Of a stretch of 64,000 nt of DNA, positions 35,787-43,823 are shown piece by piece (within the stretch, counting starts at the first letter, position 1; every line of letters begins with the position of its first letter). The notes beneath the pieces are model-generated. The model saw only the letters and a program-made list of their open reading frames with translations. It was not told the DNA's origin and did no database searches. This DNA comes from Bacteroidales bacterium (lineage in GTDB: Bacteria; Bacteroidota; Bacteroidia; Bacteroidales; UBA932). A program made the translations under genes and the position numbers. The stretch is from assembly GCA_017469845.1 (NCBI GenBank), contig JAFUFP010000049.1, positions 103,668 through 167,667 of the forward strand, in the 5' to 3' direction.

Positions 35787-36434
35787 CTATTCGTTTACGT
35801 ACTTTTCGATGTTCTTCTTCCAGACGAGGTATCCTTTTCCCATGAGGTGAAGGTCGTCGCATCCGAGTTCCGGATTGAGGTTCACTCCGTCGGAAGCGAG
35901 GAAATGGGAGTGGTTGTCTATGTAAGTGCAGCCGTTCTTGGCGCAGAAGTCCTTGTAAAGGGCGTTGAGTTCAACGATCAGGCGGTTCTTTTCGTCGCTG
36001 TTTCCCATATCCATGAACATGGGACGGGGACCCACCGGAAGGACGGACTGGATGTATATCTTCGTTTCGGGGCTTTCCTTCCTGAAAGTCTCCACTATCT
36101 TGGAGATATTGTCCATCACCTGTGAAAGGGGAGTGCGGGGAAGGTCGTTCGTCCCGATGGCGAGGAAGAGTTTGTCGGGGCGGTGGCGTGTGAGTTCATT
36201 CACTCTCGAAAGGACCGTGGAGGAAGTGTTGCCGTCGATTCCGCGGTTCAGGATATCGTCCCTTCCGAAGAGTTCGTTCCATTCGCAGTCGTCGGTGATG
36301 CTGTCTCCGGCGAAGATGATGCCTCCGCGGTGGACAGGGAGAACATCGTAGCGCGTCCCCTGGGGCATGGTTTGGGCGTTGAGCCCGATTCCCATGAGGG
36401 CGGCGAGTGCTGTGATGATGATTTTTCTTTTCAT
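35787..36434 (-). CDS. SGNH/GDSL hydrolase, exported
   Basis: A 215-residue exported esterase. All four blocks are intact: 'FAGDSITDDCEW' (nucleophile Ser45), 'GIDGNTSS' (block II Gly), 'AIGTNDLP' (oxyanion Asn) and 'DDLHLMGKGY' (Asp-x-x-His). Members act as acetylxylan, acyl-glycan or platelet-activating-factor-like esterases; here the neighbours suggest deacylation of glycans. I start at 36434 ('MKRKIIITALAALMG'); an ATG at 36443 would add three residues. The downstream gene carries a degenerate copy of the same domain. Confidence 0.92.
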   Translation of the reverse strand: MKRKIIITALAALMGIGLNAQTMPQGTRYDVLPVHRGGIIFAGDSITDDCEWNELFGRDDILNRGIDGNTSSTVLSRVNELTRHRPDKLFLAIGTNDLPRTPLSQVMDNISKIVETFRKESPETKIYIQSVLPVGPRPMFMDMGNSDEKNRLIVELNALYKDFCAKNGCTYIDNHSHFLASDGVNLNPELGCDDLHLMGKGYLVWKKNIEKYVNE

Positions 36435-36466
36435 ATCTCTCATATGATTGTTGTGTTAGGGTAATG

Positions 36467-36474
36467 CAAAGTTA
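36467..36474 (-). promoter_or_regulatory. -7 box for the SGNH gene pair
   Basis: The minus strand reads TAACTTTG, 32 nt before the ATG at 36434. Confidence 0.55.
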
Positions 36475-36557
36475 TTCCAAAAGGCATTTTCACCTTTGCC
36501 AATATCTTCAGAAAGGATGGCGATATCTTTATTTTCATCTTTTGTCTCCGCGTGGAA

Positions 36558-36588
36558 ACAAAATCCGGCGGGCCTTTCAGCCTGCCGG
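36558..36588 (-). terminator. Terminator after the repeat protein-TerB genes
   Basis: On the minus strand a CCGGCAGGC / GCCCGCCGG stem is followed by ATTTTGTTT, 28 nt after the TerB stop. Confidence 0.75.
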
Positions 36589-36615
36589 AGCAATTTGACT
36601 CATGGAGGGGACCCG

Positions 36616-36984
36616 CTAGTCGATGGCCTCTTTCCATGCTTCGAAATTCTTCATCTCCTGCTCGCATTTTTCTCCGTCGCAGGCGATGACCTTCTTTACG
36701 AAGGCGATGAGGGTGGCCTTGATGAGGGCCTGCTCGAAGCCGTTGAAATCCGCCAGAAGGGCGTTGGTGTCGGCGACCACTTCATCGAGGGTGGGGGTCA
36801 GTTGGAGCATGCTCTCAAGGGAACCGCGTACTTCGTCGACGGGGCCTATGGCCTCAAGCTTCGCGATGTAGCTTTCGATGAATTCCTGCTCACGGACGTC
36901 GTAGTGTCCGTCGGCCTTGGCGAAGAACAGACCGGTTTTCGCCGCAAGGGTAATTACCTTTCCGATTGAATCTATTGTTGCCAT
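36616..36984 (-). CDS. TerB-like protein
   Basis: A 122-residue helical protein of the TerB superfamily, recognised by 'AAKTGLFFAKADGHYDVREQEFIESYI' and 'LIAFVKKVIACDGEKCEQEMKNFEAW'. TerB domains bind metal at conserved acidic residues and are linked to tellurite resistance and membrane stress, but many isolated copies have no known role. No other ter genes are present. It lies 12 nt after the repeat protein gene, which suggests that the two act together. Confidence 0.82.
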   Translation of the reverse strand: MATIDSIGKVITLAAKTGLFFAKADGHYDVREQEFIESYIAKLEAIGPVDEVRGSLESMLQLTPTLDEVVADTNALLADFNGFEQALIKATLIAFVKKVIACDGEKCEQEMKNFEAWKEAID

Positions 36985-36996
36985 ATCGTGAAGTGT

Positions 36997-37725
36997 TTAT
37001 TTCATTGAACCTGATGCCATGCCGAGGACGTTGATGACGCTCTTGGCGATGTCCGAAACGTTTCCGCTGCCGCCGGTTGCGGCTCCGATGATCTGACCGA
37101 GGTCGATTCCTCCGGTGGACTGCCTCTTCTGGGCGGAGCCTCCGAGGACGGATCCGAGGATGTCACCGATGTCGATGCCGTTCTTCTGGGCAGCGCCGCC
37201 CTTTCCGAGAACGGATCCGAGAATATCACCTATGTCGATGCCGGCATTTCCTTTCTTTGTCGCGGTCTGCTGGGCCTGGCCTCCGAGGACTGAACCGAGG
37301 ACGTCACCGATGTCGATGCCGCCGTTACCCTTCCTTGTCGTTGTCGGGGCGGTCTGCCTCTGGGTGGGCTGAGCCTGCCCTCCGAGAACTGAACCGAGCA
37401 CGTCGCCTATGTCGATGCCTGCGTTGTTTTTCCTTGCCGCAGTGGTGGTCTGCTGCTGAGCCTGACCTTTGAGAACCTGTCCCAGGACGTCACCGATGTC
37501 GATGCCGCCGTTGGACTTCTGTGCAGTGGTAGCGGTCTGTCCCTGCTTTCCGAGAACTGAACCCAGGACGTCACCGATGTCGACGCCACCGTTCTGTTTG
37601 TTTTTCTTGGAAGCGGAACTGACTGCCGAGCCGAGGATTGAACCGAGGTCCAGACCTCCCATGTTTCCTCCGGAAACGCCGTTGTTGACAGCGGATTTGA
37701 GGATGCTTTCCAGTAATCCAGCCAT
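36997..37725 (-). CDS. Repeat protein with eight GIDIGDVLGSVLG-type units
   Basis: A 242-residue protein that I cannot assign to a named family. The N-terminus 'MAGLLESILKSAV' is an amphipathic helix. It is followed by eight units beginning at residues about 24, 47, 74, 103, 137, 162, 183 and 206, each close to 'GIDIGDVLGSVLGGQAQ', joined by Gln/Thr/Ala/Lys-rich linkers of variable length. The tail 'VSDIAKSVINVLGMASG' resembles the N-terminal helix. There is no signal peptide. The ATG at 37725 is chosen because the N-terminal helix then begins the protein. The unit is 12 nt ahead of the TerB gene. Confidence 0.85.
   Translation of the reverse strand: MAGLLESILKSAVNNGVSGGNMGGLDLGSILGSAVSSASKKNKQNGGVDIGDVLGSVLGKQGQTATTAQKSNGGIDIGDVLGQVLKGQAQQQTTTAARKNNAGIDIGDVLGSVLGGQAQPTQRQTAPTTTRKGNGGIDIGDVLGSVLGGQAQQTATKKGNAGIDIGDILGSVLGKGGAAQKNGIDIGDILGSVLGGSAQKRQSTGGIDLGQIIGAATGGSGNVSDIAKSVINVLGMASGSMK
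37069..37659 (-). repeat. Coding tandem repeats (eight units, 21-34 codons apart)
   Basis: The DNA repeats a core that translates to G-I-D-I-G-D-V/I-L-G-S-V-L-G. Spacing between cores is 23, 27, 29, 34, 25, 21 and 23 codons, so copies are not exact head-to-tail duplicates and selection on the core seems likely. The two outermost units (LDLGSILGS and IDLGQIIGA) are the most divergent. Confidence 0.85.
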
Positions 37726-37800
37726 TTTGATTTTTGTTTTGGTGAGTGAATATTTGTGTTTGTGGTTTTGCTTGTCAGCGTTTTCTTTTTTAGGCAATAA

Positions 37801-39264
37801 TTATGCCTTTTGGACGTTTTCTCCGTCTTTTTTGATGAGAAGGCACAGCCCTATTATCGTGAAGACGGCGTTGAAGATGAGAAGCTCGTAACTGAACTTG
37901 TATCCGCCGAACCACTTTTCGGAATTGCTCTGCAGGACAAAGCACAGAACGGGAGCTATGACTGCCACCAGGGGAACCCACTTGTCGTTCACCCGTTTTT
38001 TGCAGAGGATACCGAAAGTGAACATCCCGAGGATGGGGCCGTAGGTGTAGCTGGCTATCTTGTAGACGGCGTCTATCGTGCTTGTGTTGTTGAGGATATT
38101 GAAAACGAAGATGACGATGGCCATTCCGATCGCCATGCAGATATGCACCTTCTGGCGGACTGATTTGATCTTCTCCTCGCTCTTCCCTTTGGTTCCGATT
38201 ATGTCCACGGTGAAAGAGGTGGTGAGGGAAGTGAGGGCTGAACCTCCGGCTCCGTAGGCGCTTGCGACAAGTCCCACTATGAAGAGGATTCCGACGATGC
38301 CGGGAAGAAGACCGCTGGTCGCGACGGCGGGGAAGAGGGTGTCACCCTTTTCGGTTATGCCGTTTGCCGATGCGAAAGTGTAAAGGAGAACTCCAAGACT
38401 CAGGAACAGGAAGATGACGACCGACTGCATCATGATGCTCGTCACGAGGTTCTTCTGGCTGTCACGGTAATCCTTGCAGCTTAGGGTCCTCTGCATCATG
38501 TCCTGGTCGAGTCCCGTCATGGCTACGACCGTGAAAAGACCTCCCAGGAACTGCTTGAAGAAGTACTGGGGATGGTTCACGTCATCGAAGTAGAACATCT
38601 TCGACATCGGGCCGCTGCCCTTTATTGTGGAAACGATTCCGCCCAGGTCGAGTCCAAGGTTCTTTCCGATGAAAACTATGCTGAGGATGACGGCTATGAG
38701 CATGCAGAATGTCTTCAGGGTGTCAGTCCAGATGACGGACTTCACTCCGCCCCTGAAAGTGTACGCCAGGACGATCCCCATGGATATGAGGATATTGAGG
38801 ATGAAGGGGAGTCCGAGCGGATCGAATATGAGAAGCTGCAGCGTCAGGCACACGAGGAAGAGCCTTACCGATGCTCCGAGTATCTTCGAGATGAAGAAGA
38901 ACCATGCGCCGGTTTTGTAAGAGGAAGCTCCGAAACGGTTCTCGAGATACTGGTATATCGAGACCACGTTGAGTCTGTAGAAAAGCGGAACCAGCACATA
39001 CGCTATCACAAGATATCCTACGATGAAGCCGAGGACCATCTGCATGTAGCCGAATCCGCTCGCCCCGACCATTCCCGGGACGGAAACGAACGTGACGCCG
39101 GACATCGCCGACCCTATCATCGCGAAAGCGACCACATACCATTTGGATTTGCGACCTCCGCTGAAGAAGGTGGAATTGTCGCTTCCCCTGGAGGAAATCC
39201 ACGAAACGAGGAACATCACCGCGAAATACGCGAGGACCGTTATTATGACTGCGACTGGAGACAT
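37801..39264 (-). CDS. Sodium:solute symporter (SSS family)
   Basis: A 487-residue inner-membrane transporter with about 13 hydrophobic helices. 'WYVVAFAMIGSAMSGVTFVSVPG' and 'FFKQFLGGLFTVVAMTGLDQDMMQRTLSCK' are characteristic of the SSS (LeuT-fold) family of sodium-coupled sugar, sialic acid and amino-acid carriers. I start at 39264 ('MSPVAVIITVLAYFAVMFLV'). It is divergent from the GH89 gene across a 177-nt gap, so it may import the sugar released by that enzyme (inferred N-acetylglucosamine or a derivative). Confidence 0.92.
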   Translation of the reverse strand: MSPVAVIITVLAYFAVMFLVSWISSRGSDNSTFFSGGRKSKWYVVAFAMIGSAMSGVTFVSVPGMVGASGFGYMQMVLGFIVGYLVIAYVLVPLFYRLNVVSIYQYLENRFGASSYKTGAWFFFISKILGASVRLFLVCLTLQLLIFDPLGLPFILNILISMGIVLAYTFRGGVKSVIWTDTLKTFCMLIAVILSIVFIGKNLGLDLGGIVSTIKGSGPMSKMFYFDDVNHPQYFFKQFLGGLFTVVAMTGLDQDMMQRTLSCKDYRDSQKNLVTSIMMQSVVIFLFLSLGVLLYTFASANGITEKGDTLFPAVATSGLLPGIVGILFIVGLVASAYGAGGSALTSLTTSFTVDIIGTKGKSEEKIKSVRQKVHICMAIGMAIVIFVFNILNNTSTIDAVYKIASYTYGPILGMFTFGILCKKRVNDKWVPLVAVIAPVLCFVLQSNSEKWFGGYKFSYELLIFNAVFTIIGLCLLIKKDGENVQKA

Positions 39265-39314
39265 CTCTAATGTGCTATTCGGTTCGGACCGCATTTGCGG
39301 CGCGGCCCAGGTAA

Positions 39315-39322
39315 CAAACTTA
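39315..39322 (-). promoter_or_regulatory. -7 box for the symporter gene
   Basis: The minus strand reads TAAGTTTG, 50 nt before the ATG, within the divergent region shared with GH89. No clean promoter was seen for the GH89 gene in this gap; TAAATTTC lies at about 39418. Confidence 0.5.
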
Positions 39323-39441
39323 CGACTATTTACGGAAATTCGGAACAGGAGGGGCCTCTTTTTGCGGAATCTAGCGGAAGGTTTTTGAAAAAAATAAAGA
39401 TTACGGAGAATTTTCCGTAAATTTCGGAAAACTCTCTTCTT

Positions 39442-41685
39442 ATGTGTCTGCGTCGTTTGTCAGTTTCGTTTGCGCGTCCATACGGATGGGCCGCAGCCGC
39501 GGCCGCTTTGCTTGTGGCCTTCTCCTCATGTTCCACTTCTCCGTCGGATCCCGATGAAAGGGCTGCATCGGACCTTGCGGGAAGGATGATGGACCGGAAC
39601 TCCTCAAAGGTTGTGTTCCACAAGATCTCTTCTCCGGAAGAAGGAAAGGATGTCTTCCGCATTGAATCCAAGGGTAAGAAGATCCATATCAGCGGAAACT
39701 CCTCCAACTCGATGGCGGTGGGTCTCAATCATTACCTCAAGTATTATTGCGACGTCAATATCGGATGGTTCGCTTCCGACAAGCCGTCCATCCCCCGGAC
39801 ACTCCCTTCAGTTGAGTCGCCCGTTGAGATACTGTCCCGTGTTCCGGAGCGTTTCTTCCTCAATTACTGCACTTTCGGTTACACCATGCCTTGGTGGAAT
39901 TGGGAAGAGTGGGAGCATTTCATCGACTGGATGGCGCTTCAGGGAATCAATCTTCCTCTCGCCATAACGGGTCAGGAGTCCATCTGGTACAAGATATGGA
40001 CGGAGATGGGGCTTTCCGATGAGGAAGTGAGGTCCTATTTCACGGGACCTTCGCACCTTCCCTGGCACAGGATGCTGAACCTCGACAAATGGGGTGGACC
40101 GCTTCCGCTTTCATGGCTCGAGGGACAGGAGGAACTCCAGAAGAAGATCGTCGCCCGTGAAAGGGAACTTGGAATGAAACCCGTGCTTCCGGCCTTCGCA
40201 GGTCATGTGCCTGAGGCTCTCTCAAGGATCTATCCCGACGCGGGAATCGAGAGGATGAGCGACTGGGCGGGATTCGACACGACGATGTTCCCTCATTTCC
40301 TGGACCCGATGGATCCACTGTTCCCGAAGATCCAGAAAGCCTTCCTCGAGAAGCAGACCGAGCTTTACGGTACTGACCATATCTACGGAATCGACCTTTT
40401 CAACGAGATGATTCCCAAGAGCTGGGAACCCGAATATCTTTCGAGGGTGAGCCGTCAGGTCTACGAATCCCTTGAAGCGGCTGACCCCGAAGGGGTATGG
40501 CTCCAGATGACATGGCTCTTCTACAATGAGAGGCAGTATTGGACGAAGGACAAGATAGAGCCCTATCTCACTTCGTATCCCAAGGACAAATCCCTTCTTC
40601 TTGACTACTACTGCGAGAGGATGGAAGTTTGGCAGACGACCGACTCGTACTTCGGTGTACCGTACATATGGTGTTATCTCGGAAACTTCGGAGGCAACAC
40701 TTTCCTTGCCGGGGATATGGAAGAAGTGGGGAAGAGGATCGAGAATACCTTCGTGAACGGAGGGGAGAATTTCGTGGGGATAGGATCCACCCTTGAAGGC
40801 TTCGACTGCAATCCCTTCATGTACCAGTTCGTCTTCGAAAAGGCCTGGGACAAGCCCCAGCACAGGGATCTGTCTTCATATTCGGACGCTTTGGCCGACA
40901 GCCGTATGGGAGGAGAGTACCCCGATGGAAGGGAAGCCTGGAGAAAACTCCTGACGGATATCTACGTTGACCGCTCCGTTCCCGGACACAGCCCCATCCT
41001 GAACCTCAGGCCGTCCTTCGGCAGGTCCTCGTCTTACCACTCGAGCGTGCGCTTTTCTTATCACAACAACGAACTTCTCGACATAATAAGGAAACTCGTC
41101 TCCTGCCCGTCTTCCACTCCTTCGTACAACTTCGATGTCGTGAATCTCACAAGGCAGTGGCTGTCGAACCGCTTCGAGGAGGAATTCGCCCTTTACAAGG
41201 AGGCGTATTCCAAGGGTGATGTCGCCCTAATGAAGGAAAAGAGAGCCCTTCTTGAAGGGATCTTCGATGATCTTGAGAGCCTTCTGTCGACGCAGGAATA
41301 TTTCCTTGTGGGCAAGTGGATAGCCGATGCCAGAAGTTGGGGAAAGGACGATGGCGAGAAGGATTATTTCGAGACGGACGCAAGGAACCTTCTCACTTCG
41401 TGGGGCGACCGGGGCAATCTTCTGACCGATTACGCTGACAGGACTCTCGCCGGATTGGTATCCACCTATTATAAAGGAAGGTGGGAGATGTTCTTCGATG
41501 CGGTTTCGCTTTCCATGGAAGCGGGGAAGGAATTCTCCGCCGAGGATGAGGCCGCCCTTCTGGAAAGGATGAAGGATTTCGAGGAGAGCTGGTGGAAGGA
41601 CCGTCCCGGTTCCTTCGCTTCTTCACCTTCCGGGAACAGCCGCTCGGAAGTCATCCGCATCATCGGGAAGTATTCCGGTGAATGA
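39442..41685 (+). CDS. Alpha-N-acetylglucosaminidase, GH89
   Basis: A 747-residue lipoprotein glycosidase (lipobox 'LVAFSSCSTS') of the NAGLU family. It removes alpha-linked GlcNAc, as in heparan sulfate ends and gastric mucin caps. The NAGLU N-terminal domain, the barrel ('MPWWNWEEWEHFIDWMALQG') and the helical C-terminal domain are present. The acid/base Glu322 is in 'GIDLFNEMIPK' and the likely nucleophile Glu452 in 'GSTLEGFDCNP', by analogy to human NAGLU Glu316 and Glu446. The length fits the family. It is divergent from the SSS transporter. Confidence 0.95.
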   Translation: MCLRRLSVSFARPYGWAAAAAALLVAFSSCSTSPSDPDERAASDLAGRMMDRNSSKVVFHKISSPEEGKDVFRIESKGKKIHISGNSSNSMAVGLNHYLKYYCDVNIGWFASDKPSIPRTLPSVESPVEILSRVPERFFLNYCTFGYTMPWWNWEEWEHFIDWMALQGINLPLAITGQESIWYKIWTEMGLSDEEVRSYFTGPSHLPWHRMLNLDKWGGPLPLSWLEGQEELQKKIVARERELGMKPVLPAFAGHVPEALSRIYPDAGIERMSDWAGFDTTMFPHFLDPMDPLFPKIQKAFLEKQTELYGTDHIYGIDLFNEMIPKSWEPEYLSRVSRQVYESLEAADPEGVWLQMTWLFYNERQYWTKDKIEPYLTSYPKDKSLLLDYYCERMEVWQTTDSYFGVPYIWCYLGNFGGNTFLAGDMEEVGKRIENTFVNGGENFVGIGSTLEGFDCNPFMYQFVFEKAWDKPQHRDLSSYSDALADSRMGGEYPDGREAWRKLLTDIYVDRSVPGHSPILNLRPSFGRSSSYHSSVRFSYHNNELLDIIRKLVSCPSSTPSYNFDVVNLTRQWLSNRFEEEFALYKEAYSKGDVALMKEKRALLEGIFDDLESLLSTQEYFLVGKWIADARSWGKDDGEKDYFETDARNLLTSWGDRGNLLTDYADRTLAGLVSTYYKGRWEMFFDAVSLSMEAGKEFSAEDEAALLERMKDFEESWWKDRPGSFASSPSGNSRSEVIRIIGKYSGE

Positions 41686-41871
41686 TTTCCGGAAATAGGT
41701 GCGGAAACAAGCGAAATGGCACGAAAATGGGCTCTGGTCCAGAAACGAAACATTCCTCAGGGATCCCCCGTGCCTGCGGTATGCCTATCCGACCTGTCTC
41801 AGATTAAGCCAAAAGGGGGCATCGCCTTACCGCTGACTGGAGAAATAGTCGTAATCAACTATAAGAACAAT

Positions 41872-41904
41872 GGGAGCCGGTCCTGTCAATAAGGGCCGGC
41901 TCTC
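41872..41904. terminator. Hairpin between convergent GH89 and rhodanese-TlpA genes
   Basis: A GAGCCGG / CCGGCTC stem with a 15-nt loop and no long T tract. The rest of this 262-nt gap (41686-41947) shows no gene or other clear signal. Confidence 0.5.
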
Positions 41905-41947
41905 AATGTTAAAAACTTGTCAGTCAGGAAAAAGAAGTTGGGAAGGA

Positions 41948-42847
41948 TTATTGTTCAAGCAGTTCGTCTATCTTTTCCACCAGAGTGCGGAACTGTTCCT
42001 CGTCATAGAGTCTTGTGCGGTAGACGATCTTCCCGTCCTTGCCGATGAGGACGTTTCGGGTGATTCCTGAATCGTGCGAAGCGTAGAGGTCGTATATCTT
42101 GCAGTCCGGATCGAATGCAAGAGGGTATGAGATGCCGGTTGTTTCGATGAAGTCCTTCATCTTTTCGACGGGCTCGTCCCTGTCTATGCCGATGAGAACG
42201 AAATCGTCCTCATACCTGTGGCGCTGCCAGATGTCGGACTCGATATGGGGCATCTCCTTTCTGCAGACGCTGCACCATGAGGCCGTGAACTGAAGCATGA
42301 CGACTTTGCCCTTGAGGTCAGAAAGGGTGATGGTCGGTGCTGAGATTCCGCCGCCCGTGTATCCGTCCGGGTATACGGTATCATTCTCCATGATTTCCGC
42401 AGTGAAATCCGGTGCATCCTCCCCGTCGAATACCAGATAGTCCCACTGGTCAGTGACCGGAAGTCCGGCCTCCCTCCAAGCGGTTATCCCTCCGTCAAGG
42501 TTCAGGATGTTCCTGAATCCGGCCTTGTACAGCGCCTCAGCAGCCTTGACGCTCCTGACACCTCCTCTGCAGTAGACGGCTACGGGCCTTTCCTTTGAGA
42601 GGGAGGATGCGGCATTGTCCGTGAAACTTTCATTCTGTACGTCGATGTTCGCCGCTCCGCCTATGTGCCAGAGTTCCCACTCCTGGGGAGTCCTTACGTC
42701 AACGAGCTGCACAAGGGTGTCGGAAGAGAAAGCCGATTGGAATTCAGAGGGGGAGAGCGTGGTATAATGGTCTCCGCAGCTGACGGCGAGAAGGGCGGCG
42801 AGCGCTGCCGGTATCAATTTGGCGATGAGATTATCTGTCCGTTTCAT
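41948..42847 (-). CDS. Rhodanese-TlpA fusion lipoprotein
   Basis: A 299-residue envelope lipoprotein (lipobox 'ALLAVSCGD'). Residues about 25-130 are a rhodanese domain: 'QLVDVRTPQEWELWHIGGAANIDV', active Cys in 'VYCRGGVRS', and 'GFRNILNLDGGITAWREAGLPV'. Residues about 155-299 are a thioredoxin/TlpA domain with 'QFTASWCSVCRKEMPHI'. A sulfur-transfer or persulfide domain joined to a disulfide reductase suggests handling of sulfane sulfur or protein persulfides in the periplasm (inference). The ATG at 42847 gives the proper signal peptide. Confidence 0.92.
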   Translation of the reverse strand: MKRTDNLIAKLIPAALAALLAVSCGDHYTTLSPSEFQSAFSSDTLVQLVDVRTPQEWELWHIGGAANIDVQNESFTDNAASSLSKERPVAVYCRGGVRSVKAAEALYKAGFRNILNLDGGITAWREAGLPVTDQWDYLVFDGEDAPDFTAEIMENDTVYPDGYTGGGISAPTITLSDLKGKVVMLQFTASWCSVCRKEMPHIESDIWQRHRYEDDFVLIGIDRDEPVEKMKDFIETTGISYPLAFDPDCKIYDLYASHDSGITRNVLIGKDGKIVYRTRLYDEEQFRTLVEKIDELLEQ

Positions 42848-42925
42848 ACAGTATTTTTTTGTCAATTCGTGTGCAAGTTACATCTTTCCTGTGAAATATC
42901 CGACTTGAGTGAGCGGGAAGAAAAT

Positions 42926-43609
42926 CTATCGGATCTTTTTCACTCCCTGGACCCGGCAGACTTTTCCGTCCACCCTGAAAAGGATGTCGTAACCTTTGTA
43001 AGTGAGGGCATAAGTCCTTTCCGGATCGCAGTGATAGTGGGGACGGGGATCCTGTCCAAGCAGCGCCGAGACGGTTTCGATATCAGAAGGGGTGAAAGGT
43101 CCCTTCAGATCCTCCGGGAACTCAACTTCGAGGGTAGCCCATTCCCTGGAGGTGAAGCCTTCTTCGGCATCCGGGAAGGAGTCAGCATAGGGGATGTAGG
43201 GCTTTATGTCGTAAATCGGTGTCCCGTCCATGAGGTCTCCGCCGGAAACTATTATGACCGGACCTTCAGCATCATCCGGATCGATACCCTCAATCTTGAC
43301 GCATGAAAGTCCGAGATTGTTCGGCATGAAGGGGGAGCGTGTGGCGAAGACGCCGATCCGCTCGTTTCCGCCGAGTCTCGGAGGTCTTACCGTAGGATGG
43401 AATGTCCCGTCTTCCTTTTTCGAGAGGGAGAATTCCCAAATGAGCCATATTCTGGAGAATCCTTCCAGGCCTCTGAGGGCGTCCCGGTTCCGGTACTCAG
43501 GGGTGAAGACTATCCTCCCTTCGAGTCCCCGGGCTATTCCGCTTTGGCGGGGAAGTCCGAATTTGCCTCCGACGGGACAGTGGTATGTGGCAATCGGTGT
43601 GATTTCCAT
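42926..43609 (-). CDS. trmO: tRNA (N6-threonylcarbamoyladenosine37-N6)-methyltransferase TrmO
   Basis: A 227-residue enzyme that methylates t6A37 in tRNA-Thr with SAM. The N-terminus 'MEITPIATYHCP' and 'KFGLPRQSG', 'FSRIWLIWEFS' and 'GVFATRSPFMPNNLGLSCVKI' are conserved TrmO/TsaA (UPF0066) blocks, and 'DIKPYIPYADSFPDA' is the second signature. The usual C-terminal domain follows. I start at 43609 because the family begins there; the longer upstream frame contains the promoter region of the divergent M23 gene. Confidence 0.94.
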   Translation of the reverse strand: MEITPIATYHCPVGGKFGLPRQSGIARGLEGRIVFTPEYRNRDALRGLEGFSRIWLIWEFSLSKKEDGTFHPTVRPPRLGGNERIGVFATRSPFMPNNLGLSCVKIEGIDPDDAEGPVIIVSGGDLMDGTPIYDIKPYIPYADSFPDAEEGFTSREWATLEVEFPEDLKGPFTPSDIETVSALLGQDPRPHYHCDPERTYALTYKGYDILFRVDGKVCRVQGVKKIR

Positions 43610-43823
43610 GGATGGGGTTGTTTTGTGAGTATCCGACTGCAAAGAAAGTGAATTTTTCCGTAATCGGGCAATCGCGGTTGCGGCCATGGCGTTGCATGAA
43701 GAGGAATAATCCAGTACCCAAATGGAGAATTCTTGGCTTGGTTCTTGCGGAAACAATTCGGCTTCTTGATGGAAAATCACTATTTTTGCCCGGTTTTCCG
43801 CAGTCCGGGAAGCCCCATTGGAC

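Noticed and set aside
36616..36984. A tellurite-resistance locus based on the TerB-like gene.
   Set aside because: No terA, terC, terD or terE-type gene lies nearby; a lone TerB domain does not support that role.
37069..37659. Regular repeats that at first sight could be a CRISPR-like or noncoding array.
   Set aside because: Units keep a protein reading frame, vary at synonymous positions and have irregular spacing, so they are coding repeats.
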